From positions 21,828,701-21,892,700 of the forward strand of contig NC_087063.1 in the NCBI RefSeq assembly GCF_963678635.1: 64,000 nucleotides of DNA, given 5' to 3'. The notes under the pieces were generated by a model. The model was not told the origin of the DNA and did no database searches. It was given only the letters and a program-made list of their open reading frames with translations. Within the stretch, counting starts at the first letter, position 1. The number at the start of each line of letters is the position of its first letter. This document shows positions 1 through 9,331 of this stretch, piece after piece. This stretch comes from Symsagittifera roscoffensis (Eukaryota > Xenacoelomorpha > Acoela > Convolutidae). The translations under genes were made by a program, and so were the position numbers.

Positions 1-88
1 ACTACTCAACTATACTCAACTGAAAGAGACAAAAAGGTCATGAACAAACCCACAGTCAGCAACATTTGCAAAGGTTATTTCTCAAGTA

Positions 89-163
89 CTCAAGTTGGTA
101 CGGTAATTCTCAAGTTAGTACGGTAATTCTCAAGTTGGTACGGTAATTCTCAACTTGGTACGT
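89..163. repeat. 20-bp tandem repeat left of the ORF block
   Basis: About 3.75 copies of a 20-bp unit, CTCAAGTTGGTACGGTAATT, start at 89, 109, 129 and 149, the last partial and diverged. Bases 1-26 carry a looser CTCAAC motif twice. The array sits just upstream of the first reading frame of the GC-rich block, where a subterminal repeat or promoter array of a mobile element would lie. I found no inverted counterpart at the right end (9,026-9,120). Confidence 0.8.
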
Positions 164-215
164 GCGCAAGATCATCTAGAGATTATAAAAATGAATCGAT
201 CGATTTTGGAAGTCC

Positions 216-995
216 ATGCCCGCGGCTCTGAAGAGGCCCACGCTTGATGAATCATACAGACGCTTGAGGGACCTCGATTATACCCAAGTGGATGAGAGAA
301 TGGCAGTGATGCTGAACGCCATCCTTCAACTGGAAGAGCAGGCTGAATGCAGAGAGTCTGCAACAGAAGCGGTTTTAATGGTCGGCTACACCACTGATGG
401 CATATCCAACCAAGAGCAGACCAGATGGCTGTCCTGGAATGTGGATGGAGGGGTGAGAGGATTCGACTTGGCAAGGAATCCTGGCTTGAACAATAACACC
501 GAGTATGGCGCAGGGGAGTTCCCACTACCAACCAGACCATCGGAAAGGTCAGCGGGCCAACACACGAGTAAGCCACCCTCTATGACGCGAGCGCAGCAAA
601 CGGAAGAGGCGTATCCTAACCTCAGTAGTCTGAAGAGAGAACTTGAGAGGACACAAAGGGAGAGGAATCAAGCTCGAGAGGAATCAAGCGAATCTGGAGA
701 GAGATCAGGCGATCATTGAAAGGGACCAAGCGCGGCGGGAACTCGATATTCTGAAGGCCGAGCACCAGCAAGAACAAAGGGTGCGAGAGAATGCGGCGAA
801 TTGCGAACAGCTAAAGTCGGACTTGAGAAAATCCAGCGGCGACAACGAGAGCTCGACATGCAAAAGGGGCCAGGCCCAAGGAGCGAACGGCCGCCAGAGT
901 CACGTATGGAAGTGGATGTGGCTCCCAGATCGAAGGGACAGTTTAACCTAGACCGCGCGGCTCAAGAGCCCATGAACGAGGGGATGGAGGTATGA
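216..995 (+). pseudogene. Coiled-coil protein with two frame changes, N-terminal frame of the block
   Basis: From ATG 216 one frame runs to a stop at 717-719. The neighbouring frame carries the coiled coil from about 643 to 951, and the first frame resumes to a TGA at 993-995. The central part is a charged heptad-like repeat (ERNQA/ERDQA, four times) followed by a Glu/Gln/Arg-rich helix. That helix only continues if the reader changes frame near 670 and again near 820. Frame 0 then stays open from 996 into the SGNH frame, so this may once have been the N-terminus of that protein. I do not recognise the first 140 residues. Frame changes inside a coiled coil favour decay or sequence error over separate genes. 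Confidence 0.5.
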
Positions 996-1055
996 ATACC
1001 GACTGAGTCAACGTCCTCCCTGCGTGGTTTAGAGACACAACCGATACGCCCATTG

Positions 1056-2365
1056 ATGGACGTAGCACTGCCGGGGTATATTCCGAGTTCAACCCCGAGC
1101 GGCAGTAAGGTGAGCGGGAGCTCGTCGCGTCTGAAAGAATTGAATGAGAGGCTACAGCTGAGAAATCCTGAGAGTCCAGCCAGAGTGGAGTTACCCCCGA
1201 CTTGGAGGGAGCAACCGGTCAGGAGTGTGGTAATCGCAAGTTACAAGAAGAACACGGAGGGCAGATACCACAGGCACAACCGCATGGATTGGAACACAGC
1301 GCAAAGAGCCAGGAGGGATTGCTTCCATGACGCGGCTTGGGTGGAATACTATACGCAGCCGCGTGTGCCGGAGGGTACGGTCCACCTAGTCATAGGGGAC
1401 AGCCTGCTGCGGGTGCTGACTCGGATTCAGTCGCATTGGCAGACTGGGATCTTGAGTTTCTCTGGAGCTGCAATGCCACAGATTTTGGCATCACTCGAGA
1501 TGCTAGGGATGGCAAGAGTATACACGGTAACTCTAATGATCGGGACTAATGACGTGTCCAGGGGGAGTAAAGGAAAGTCATGAGGCTACATGACAAAATG
1601 AGCTGTATCCTTGAAGAGTTAAGGATTCAAATGGATCCTGCCATACTCACAGTTTGTACCATCCCCTACAATATGAAGGCTGACCAACACGCGATGGAGA
1701 TGAATACGAAAGTACGGAGCCTGAACGAAGTAATCAGGCAAATACATCAGAGGAGTGTCCTTCCCATTGGATTGCTGGATGTAGCCGAGCAAATGGAGCG
1801 AGCCGCCTTCCCCGACGATGCATCCTCAGATGGAATCCATTTTGACAGGCCTAGGGGGGTGGAATGGTTGAACGCCGTTTTCCAAAGGCACATAAGTGCA
1901 TTGGAGGCAGACTTGCTTGAGACGGCCCAATTCACATTCGGACCACCTCCAAATCACCCTTTCCTTGCCTCAAGAACCCTATCCAGTCGCCTGGGGGCGA
2001 GGGTCGATTCTAGAGACAGCTCGAGAAATAGCCGGACTAGATTGCCGGGTTCCGCACCGATGGAGGCCGAGGAAGCAACGTCACCAACACCCCAGAGTTC
2101 GGTGGTGTCCTCGGTGGTAGTGGTAGAGAGCAAGAGGGTGGAGAGACCGGCGGAGACAAGCCGGTCGAGATATCTGGAGAAGGTAAAGGAGCTCGACCTG
2201 GAGGATCTGAAGTGCACACAAGAGTTGGCGGAAGCTCTGGGCCTCGAGCGCGTGTCACACGAGGACTTAAGTAGACACCAATGCTTGGACTGGTTAGAAG
2301 CCCACGAGGCGCATTTCTCGAGGGCAAGAATGATGGAGACGGCTGATCTGACTGGGATTCCATAA
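1056..2365 (+). pseudogene. SGNH/GDSL-type hydrolase, split between two frames
   Basis: The first frame (ATG 1056, stop 1581-1583) holds block I, IGDSLLR (from about 1392), and block III, IGTNDVSRG (from about 1539). The second frame (ATG 1580, stop 2363-2365) continues the fold and holds block V, SDGIHFD (about 1826-1846), with the Asp-x-x-His pair. Ser, Asn and Asp/His of the SGNH family are therefore all present, but block V lies in a different frame. The switch falls next to a GGGGG run (1561-1565), so a 1-2 base indel explains it; the alternative is an ATGA stop/start overlap. After the hydrolase comes a Ser/Pro/Glu-rich linker and a C-terminal acidic helix. SGNH enzymes hydrolyse esters; such domains also occur in some retrotransposon ORF1 proteins. 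Confidence 0.65.
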
Positions 2366-2373
2366 GATCGATC

Positions 2374-3318
2374 ATGGGACCGATCAACTACAGACCTCTC
2401 AAGTTGCTAAGGAGTCCGGGACTCATAGTGGAGCCCCCTAAGCACCGAACTAGTATAGCCAGAATTAGGCTGGCAACTCCCGCGCAGTTGAGGGTGGTGG
2501 ACAAACTACTGGACCCAAGAGAAATGGAACTGCCAGATGCCGCTTATGAGGGTACGAGATTGGCGGACGACCCGAGATATGGGAAACCCTGCGGGAATGC
2601 CCAATTGGCCAAGACTTTAGCAGTTTATGACAGAGCAGATCCAGCTGCCGCAAGGGTGATCATCGTGGCGGGATCGGACTTCGAGGGAACGTCTCCCAAG
2701 TTGTTCTGGCTGGAGACCTTGATATACTCGCTGCCAGGGGCTGAGTTAAACCAGATAATAACCCTGGTGGTCGCGATAAAATTGGAGATGCCTTGCGAGC
2801 CAGAGCTACTACTGTTTGCAGGAATGAATGACCACCTGCATGCGACTCGGTTTCTTGAGCAACTCAAGGGCGATGAGCCTGCGCCAAAGAAAATCTGGGA
2901 AACTATCCAGACGTTGTTCGCGGCGATGAATGAGGTGCAGGAGAACGTCACTTCCCGATTTGGATCCAAGACAAGAGTGGTATTCACGTCCCCCGGGTAC
3001 GCGAGCATGCCTCCCGCTCTGCAGTTTCTATTGCATTCCACTCGGCTATTAGGATCAAAACCGCATAGGCGGATCCTGATGGCAGCTCCCAATCGAGAGT
3101 TAGAACCGACGAACTTGAGGCTTCGCAAGTCAGAACTGGCGGCGGCGTGGGCGGATGTGTCCCACGCGTTGAGGGGCTTCTATGAATTAGCAGATATCTT
3201 CATTGTATTGGATGAAGTCCTCTTGCTAGAGATATCGAATTTCGCCAGACAACTCGGTCCGGCTATAGGGGATGACCACCCAATATTAAGTCACTTGACG
3301 GCCAGCTTGTGGTTCTGA
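2374..3318 (+). CDS. Intact 314-aa protein, possibly a degenerate SGNH-fold protein
   Basis: The ORF opens with ATG 8 nt after the preceding stop and is uninterrupted. Residues from about 94 read RVIIVAGSDFEG, and about 60 residues on comes LLLFAGMNDHL. The spacing and hydrophobic-strand pattern resemble SGNH blocks I and III, but the nucleophile motif GDS is replaced by GSD, so catalysis is doubtful. No convincing Asp-x-x-His was found near the C-terminus. The gene lies directly after a true SGNH frame, which suggests duplication and divergence within the element. The stop at 3316-3318 is 3 nt from the next ATG. The SGNH reading is an inference; otherwise the protein is unknown. Confidence 0.55.
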   Translation: MGPINYRPLKLLRSPGLIVEPPKHRTSIARIRLATPAQLRVVDKLLDPREMELPDAAYEGTRLADDPRYGKPCGNAQLAKTLAVYDRADPAAARVIIVAGSDFEGTSPKLFWLETLIYSLPGAELNQIITLVVAIKLEMPCEPELLLFAGMNDHLHATRFLEQLKGDEPAPKKIWETIQTLFAAMNEVQENVTSRFGSKTRVVFTSPGYASMPPALQFLLHSTRLLGSKPHRRILMAAPNRELEPTNLRLRKSELAAAWADVSHALRGFYELADIFIVLDEVLLLEISNFARQLGPAIGDDHPILSHLTASLWF

Positions 3319-3321
3319 AGT

Positions 3322-3771
3322 ATGGATTTGACCATCACGAGCTCCACCAGCAAGTCAAGGGGACCAAGTAATGAGAGAAAAAATGTGGCTGCGACTGAGA
3401 AGCAACTGGAGTCGATGGTGTACCGACTAACGCAAGAAAGAGGCAGGTGGCCGTTCCTAGCACCAAGGCTAAAAAACGCCACAGAGAAGACAAAGGAGAA
3501 CACCCCACCTCTTGTGAAGCAGATCTGGAGATTTCTTGAGGAGCAGTTGGAAGTGGCCGAGAGCAGGGAGATGACGGTGACCAGGTTCGTCACGGCTGCA
3601 AACGACGTCACCATCGGGGGATTCTGGAGGGAGCACGCGAAGGGCGAGTTGAGGACAAGAAAAGATCACGAGATTCTCAAGTTCTTGAGTCCTTGTTGGG
3701 AGAAGGAATTCATGGCTGGAGTGTTTAGTGTGAAGGAGACCTTTTCGGGACCTTTGTACAAGAAATACTGA
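3322..3771 (+). CDS. 149-aa unknown protein of the ORF block
   Basis: An intact short ORF starts 3 nt after the previous stop, in the same frame. It is basic and helical, with Lys/Arg-rich stretches and a central Glu-rich helix (about residues 65-85). No known motif was recognised. It ends with TGA at 3769-3771, and the next 69 nt contain two further in-frame stops (TAA 3781, TAG 3805). Those 69 nt therefore look like a real intergenic spacer, the longest of the later part of the block. Confidence 0.45.
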   Translation: MDLTITSSTSKSRGPSNERKNVAATEKQLESMVYRLTQERGRWPFLAPRLKNATEKTKENTPPLVKQIWRFLEEQLEVAESREMTVTRFVTAANDVTIGGFWREHAKGELRTRKDHEILKFLSPCWEKEFMAGVFSVKETFSGPLYKKY

Positions 3772-3840
3772 GCATGCCCATAAGCTTTTTGTTGGCCCTG
3801 TACCTAGTTTACCCGAGGTACCTATTCAAAATGGGTCCAT

Positions 3841-5859
3841 ATGTTCAGTCGGGGTGTGGAAACACTACGGATTGATGGATATCTGGCACTGGTGCTCCTG
3901 ACCCATGGTGAGCTGGTGTCATTTCATCGGCTGACGAAATATGGGGAGCCCTTGTCGATGGGGAAGACCCACTCTAGCATAGACACGTACTCGTATAAAT
4001 GTGCTGCGGGACTGAAGACGCTGCTGGTGGAATATCTCCTGATGCAGAATCGACATATGACTGGCGAGGAGAAGAACCCGAAAACGAAAGATGAATGGAG
4101 ACAGGTGAATGGTGGCATGCCTCTGTTGACAGACCTGTGCCTGGCGATGAGATCGGACCCAATGGGAATAATCCGAGGGCTGGAGGAGGTCGTAACTTGC
4201 ATTTACGGACCAGCTGTAACATACGCTTTTCCAGATCCCCTAGTGACAGCTTACCGCAACTCTGTGGCACACTTGAGCCTGATAAGTGTGTTGGATGGGA
4301 CGGCACTCAATTGGTGTCAGCAAGAGGTGCTGAGAGCGCAAATGAGTAACATGGTACTCTTTGGAAAAATGAAAGATCCCGAGTTGATGGTATACAACTT
4401 CCGGGGGCAACTGCAGTGCAGGATGGGGGGAAAACGTGAAGGCCCCATCGAGACCTATCCCAAGTTCTGGAACTTGAATCCATTGGCGGCGAGTGGACAA
4501 GAGATCTTGAGAATTCCCGCAGGGAAGAAAAGCTTCGAGTTGGTGAAAAGGGAGCTATAGGCGATACTGGAGAAGGAAATCTTGCCAGCAACCATTCCCG
4601 AGATTCCAACGGTCAGGAGAATGACCCTGGGAGTGAATAGTTCCCTGGTGGTCCCATCCCTGTTCGCGAGAGCAGGGGCGCAGAGGCAGCAAAGGGAATT
4701 CACCGATGGCTGGGACCCCCTATTCATGGGCTATACCGCAGCGGTCTATTTCCATACCTGCGATAAAAAAATAAACTCATGGACGACTCAAGCGAAGAAG
4801 ATGAGAGGCTCAATGCCCCCAAAATTCGAGCTGCGAGAGATCTTGAGAACGCTTGATCGGGCGGGTTTGGAGAACATGTTACCGGTGTGGGACGATGGCA
4901 GGATGATTGTAGAAGAAGGGCACCTTGCGCTAAAAGACGAAATGAAGTTCGCCACAAGAAAGTACCGGGCGCCTTACGGATTGGAACAGGTGGAGATGAG
5001 ACAGGAAGGGAAGGAGCTGGATGTGGCAGGCCCGTTGTATGTGGCTCTGACGGAATATAAGAAATCGGACCCAACGACACCATCACCCCTGTCAGTGGGC
5101 ACCCCTGGAGACAAAAGAAGCGGCCCCGTAGAAGATCGGTTCAAGAGGATACTTGAGAGAAGGAGAGCCGAGTCAGAAGAAGACAGCATGGATGAGACTC
5201 TCAGTGAGGCAGGAGAGGAGATGGAAGTGGGAAACACACCGGAACCAAAACAAGCGGAGGAGGATTTCAGCGCCCAAGAACTGTTGAAAGATCTGAGCGG
5301 AGAGGACTGGGCAGACACTGACACACCTCCTCTGAACTCATCTCCCCGCAAGAATCTAGAGTTGCCACTGACGAGCGAGACTTCCAATATGGGAATGATA
5401 CTCTTGAGTGCGGAGGAAAGCGAAAAGAATACCTTCGAGGGAAACAAGACCATGTTCCTAGGGACTCTAGATGAGAGAGCTTGGCGAGAATTCTTGAGAC
5501 AGTTTAATCGAGAGGTGAATAGCGAGATCACATTAGACAATTTCAAAGAAGAACTGTGGAACACGGTGGTGAAGTTCGGGGAACCTGTCCTGATGGCAAC
5601 AGGTCTGGATAAAAAAGCAAGAAGAGAGCTGCTGAGCAAGATGGTCGAATTGAGAAAAGCGCCACTGAAGACCAAAGAAAACGAATGTAAAGACAGCTCT
5701 ACTCTGAAACAAAAAACTGTCAATAAAAGAGTTGAAGGTGTAAGAGGGGATAAGGTTGAGACGAGTAATATAAATAAAAGTACTAATATCCTTCAGGCTC
5801 GAGCAGGGGGAGGCAAGAGTTGGAAGGGTTGGATGGAGACAAAGAGGTCGAATCAGTGA
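3841..5859 (+). CDS. Long unknown ORF interrupted by one TAG
   Basis: From ATG 3841 the frame is open to 5857-5859 except for a single TAG at 4558-4560; the next in-frame ATG is 4621. Read through, it would be about 672 aa. The first half is globular, with Trp, Cys and Tyr scattered and no motif I recognise. The second half (from about 5,060) is low-complexity, rich in Glu, Ser, Asp and Lys, and probably disordered. The TAG may be a nonsense mutation, a readthrough site, or the border of two genes. The final TGA overlaps the next ATG by one base (TGATG at 5857-5861). Confidence 0.45.
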
Positions 5860-7829
5860 TGATAACGGCAACGCCCCCAAGTAAAGACGTGAAGTCTCGC
5901 AAGAGAAAGAGAGAGGTAAAAGGGTTGGGTAGTCCTTTGGCGGACGAGGTCACAGAGAAAAACCTGAGAGAGACGGCTCCCATGGTTCTGGCACGGTGGA
6001 AGACAGCAGCCTACAAGGGTAGCTTCGAACCAAGGAAATTGCTCGAGGTAGAAAAAGAGATGGAGGTTTCCACCAACTCGACAACGGAAGAAGACTTCAG
6101 GCCCCAGAGGAAAAATATGAAAAGAGGTTCGACGAGCAGGCAGACGTGGGAAGTGGATGTTGGCAAGGAGTGGGTCTCAAATGAACACCAGGCTACGGGG
6201 AAGCAAGTAACTAGTGATCCTCTTGAGAAGAATAAAACGAGGAACACCTCCCGGCCGTGGTGGGTGGCCCTGGAGCCATTGAAGGAACTGGAAGACTGCC
6301 TAAAGAAACTCGACAGTGGAGTGTCACGCAAGCGATGCAACTGGGCTACCCAGCAGAAGGCTGAGATTAACAAATTCGAAATGGGGAGCCAACTGAAGAG
6401 AACTTGGCAGAACTTGTTAAGGGATCATTTTGAAGAAGCGATGAGGACATCCTCATCGGCGTCGCCGTTGATGGCGAATCCCTTCGTTAGAACAGCGGGA
6501 CAACTGATGTTCGCGTGGAGCCTGGTGGGAATAGAATTAGAAACGCTGACCTCGCATGACAAGTTGAAATTGGGTGGAAAAAATCCAGAAATATATCAGA
6601 CATTGATGCAACACATGGCTAGGGATAATTCAGATTTGAGCCTGGCAAGGAGGAAAGACGCTACGTCTTTCTTGAGGTGGATAATGTCAGTGATGACCGA
6701 CAGTACCATCCTAGCATATCAACAAAGAGCAATCGGAAGTAAGACAGTGGAAAGGAGAATCTCAGCAGTCATCTTGAATGTATACCAGAGTGCTGGGATA
6801 GAAAAGGAGGATGGTTCCAGGCAGTCTCTAGAGAGCCACAGAAAATTAGACGAGATACGGAGATTCTACAACAAGAAGTTTGAGGAGGGACAGGACGTAC
6901 ACCGTAACTTGGCCTCTTCAGGAGAGTACTTGAAACCCAATAAGAAGGGAGAATATCAGTACGTGTCTGGAGTAATGGGGATGGCGTACAACCCTTTCTT
7001 GGACTCGGAAGCCGGAGGCGCTCACAGGAACTACGAGGTAGCGGAGCTACTAAAGTTTTGGACAGAGAAGAAAGTGGAAATAGACACAGTAGAGAGAGAG
7101 AGACCGAGCTTGGGCTTGATTCTCGAGAAAACACCAGAGGTGATAAGCGTGCCGCGCTCAAGTAAAAGAGTCGAGCTGAAGATGGGTAACGGGAACGGCA
7201 TGTTAGTCACGAATCTGGGAGTGGTAGGGAAATTGCTAAGGCCCTCCTGGTGTCCACATCCCCACGCGAGCCTGATCGAGGAAGTCACGGAACGAGTGAG
7301 GTTAGCACCGGCGGAGGACGAAGATCTGGCAACATTGAGTATAGTGCACAAGCTGATCTTGCCTCAGGTGAAGGAGTCAGGCGAAGCGACGAGTAAACTA
7401 GGGTCGGCAAAGAAGATGGAGCCGTGTAGATGTCTTGACTCGACGTGTGGGAGTGGCGAGCACACCTGTAATGGACGGTCATGCGTTAGGATACAATCCT
7501 TCCAAAAAGAAGATCTAGTCACTTGGTTTGAAGATATCACAGAAAGGGAGAATAGTGAAGTACAGATAGTGGCTGAGTTTTACGCGAGTACCACTGTGAA
7601 TATAGCAACAGCTCTGGGATTCTTCTCAAGGATGTGCAGTCTGCAGTCACTGGAGAGGCTAGAGTCTAAACACCATTTGGTGACCGCGTTGAGCGTGGAG
7701 TCATGGCCCGGGGTGTTGCAGGTAACCCAGAAACACATCAAAAGCTGGAAGGTCGGACTTGAGGCGGAAATGGGATTTCCTATGAGCGAAGCCTATGGTC
7801 TGCCTCTAAATGAAATGCGAATACCCTAG
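5859..7829 (+). CDS. 656-aa unknown protein, largest intact ORF of the block
   Basis: The frame is open without lesion from ATG 5859 to TAG 7827-7829. The N-terminal ~150 residues are Lys/Arg/Glu-rich, with a basic KSRKRKREVK stretch near the start that resembles a nuclear localisation signal. Around 6,670-6,800 the text FLRWIMSV followed by SKTVERRISAVILNVYQ weakly recalls the core-binding (SAM-like) domain of tyrosine recombinases, but I cannot find an R...HxxR...Y catalytic set. A Cys cluster (CRCLDSTCGSGEHTCNGRSC, about 7,420-7,480) could bind zinc. The start overlaps the previous stop as TGATG. A DNA-binding or recombination role is speculation. Confidence 0.5.
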   Translation: MITATPPSKDVKSRKRKREVKGLGSPLADEVTEKNLRETAPMVLARWKTAAYKGSFEPRKLLEVEKEMEVSTNSTTEEDFRPQRKNMKRGSTSRQTWEVDVGKEWVSNEHQATGKQVTSDPLEKNKTRNTSRPWWVALEPLKELEDCLKKLDSGVSRKRCNWATQQKAEINKFEMGSQLKRTWQNLLRDHFEEAMRTSSSASPLMANPFVRTAGQLMFAWSLVGIELETLTSHDKLKLGGKNPEIYQTLMQHMARDNSDLSLARRKDATSFLRWIMSVMTDSTILAYQQRAIGSKTVERRISAVILNVYQSAGIEKEDGSRQSLESHRKLDEIRRFYNKKFEEGQDVHRNLASSGEYLKPNKKGEYQYVSGVMGMAYNPFLDSEAGGAHRNYEVAELLKFWTEKKVEIDTVERERPSLGLILEKTPEVISVPRSSKRVELKMGNGNGMLVTNLGVVGKLLRPSWCPHPHASLIEEVTERVRLAPAEDEDLATLSIVHKLILPQVKESGEATSKLGSAKKMEPCRCLDSTCGSGEHTCNGRSCVRIQSFQKEDLVTWFEDITERENSEVQIVAEFYASTTVNIATALGFFSRMCSLQSLERLESKHHLVTALSVESWPGVLQVTQKHIKSWKVGLEAEMGFPMSEAYGLPLNEMRIP

Positions 7830-7840
7830 TGGGGTCAGTG

Positions 7841-9022
7841 ATGGCCAACCTATGCGGCAACCACTACCCATTGCACATGGCGATGGTGGAGGTATCCAGC
7901 CAAAGGGTATTATTAGACAAGGCCTTCTCAGTGCCCAAGTGTGTAAGATTGGCTCGGATGTCGCATCACTCACACCGGTTGTTGAGAAAAATCCGAGGAA
8001 CAGTGCCGAGAGAGCAGAGGGATGACTTGAGTGAAATCTGGGGGGAAGAACTTTTGGGTTTGGAAAATGAAAACACAAGCGACCACGAGAGACAAAACGT
8101 GATCGGGAAACCGATGGGTGGTGCTCCAAGCATGGAGGGGAACGATACGATACACGAGAAGATGATGGAACTTGAACCTCTCCTAGAAGCTTCGGGAGAG
8201 CCAAGCCTTAGGAGTATTGACCTCACACATGGGGAATGTCCATGCCACTGTCTGGCACAAACGGTGTGGTATCCAGATCACGCAAACCACTGCTTGGTAT
8301 GGGATGTGGAAGAAATTCGGTCGATAGGATTGCCCGATCATCAGCAGAAGGTGACCATCTTGGTGGTGAGCACGATGTTGGCATTACGATGGATCGAAGA
8401 AAATGTAGCGAAGTACAGGGAGTCGAAGGCACCTACGGCAGAATCGATACACGCTATAGACTAAATTAGGAGACTCGAGTTGTTTGCGACTGCATGCAAA
8501 GTATTTGCCATACCTATGGAGTTCAGGCACGTATGGAGCCGCATAATGTTCTTTCCTTGGTTTCGAGCGACGTTGACATCTTGGTTGTACATGGTAACGA
8601 AGGATCACATGAAGAAATATCAAAAAGAATATCGACAGTTCCTGGCCGAGATAGGACCGGAAGCTTTCAAGAAACCTCTGCTGACCCATCGAAATGCGAT
8701 CACGACGGGTTGGAAAAGAGTCGGTAGGGTGTCAAGAAACAATACTAAGGCGAGAGAGTCGATAATGGAGGAAGACTTGGCGAAGTATGTGAGCCTGAGT
8801 CTGCACAATTCCTTCTGTTTGAACCGAGAGTTGAGGGTGAGGATTTTGTCCAACCAAGCAAAGAGATTGCAGGAGCAAAGGGAATGGATGCGGTCCTATG
8901 AACAAGTGAAAGCCTGGGAAGAGATCGTGATTAGCTCCGATGATGAAGAGGCACTGTTGAAACAGATTGCGGTGTCAAATACGTCTGGGTCTGGTACCTC
9001 GAAGGCGAAGAACACGAGATGA
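7841..9022 (+). CDS. Last unknown ORF of the block, with one in-frame TAA
   Basis: The frame holds ATG 7841 (11 nt after the previous stop), is open to a TAA at 8462-8464, then open again to TGA at 9020-9022 (next ATG 8516). The first part is Met/His-rich and has a Cys/His stretch, GECPCHCLAQ...DHANHCLVW (about 8,230-8,310), which may chelate metal. The second part is basic with a predicted coiled coil (NQAKRLQEQREWMRSYEQ) and an acidic tail containing ISSDDEEA. One protein with a nonsense mutation, or two translationally coupled proteins, are both possible. No family recognised. Confidence 0.45.
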
Positions 9023-9025
9023 GCA

Positions 9026-9331
9026 GGTGGCTCAATAGGAAATTCTAGAGTCTTGAGTCTTGAGAGGGAAGGAAAGGGGCTCGAGGGTGAACTTGGATGA
9101 AATCTGGGTTCACAAAAAAGAAATTTTAACAAATGAGATATTGTTATTAATATGTTATATCTATTATATAAATCAAAATGCTGCATGACAATTTACTGAT
9201 TGAATAGGACAAAAGAAATCTTAAATGACTAGCCTATAAAGCGAAAATTCAATGGTGCAGGTGTGTGCAGGTTTTGATTGCTGTTCAGCGATAGTGTGAA
9301 AATTTTACATGGTTGTGAATTTTGGTGTGTA
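9026..9331. other. Short AT-rich spacer between ORF block and fold-back element
   Basis: This stretch marks the change from the GC-richer block to AT-rich DNA (from about 9,110). It contains GAGTCTTGAGTCTTGAGAGG at 9,050-9,069, a small tandem of GTCTTGA. No gene, splice signal or repeat boundary is evident. Confidence 0.5.

Larger units (their letters stand above)
80..9025 (+). mobile_element. GC-richer block of serial + strand ORFs, unclassified candidate element
   Basis: Some 8.8 kb is nearly saturated with long + strand reading frames and is visibly GC-richer than the AT-rich DNA that follows. The order is: coiled-coil frame (216-995), SGNH hydrolase (1056-2365), SGNH-like protein (2374-3318), a 149-aa ORF (3322-3771), a long ORF with one TAG (3841-5859), a 656-aa ORF (5859-7829) and a last frame with one TAA (7841-9022). 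No introns are needed. No reverse transcriptase, polymerase, integrase or known transposase motif was recognised and no flanking inverted repeats were seen. It may be a decayed multi-gene transposon, an integrated viral segment or a retroelement of unknown type. The outer limits are guesses. Confidence 0.55.

Noticed and set aside
172-8853. Antisense open frames of 100-250 codons opposite the ORF block
   Set aside because: They mirror the codon bias of the + strand frames; domains (SGNH motifs, coiled coil) are only on the + strand.
80-9025. Bacterial contamination or a misjoined bacterial contig
   Set aside because: No bacterial gene family, Shine-Dalgarno pattern or tRNA was seen, and several frames are broken. 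It cannot be fully excluded without coverage data.
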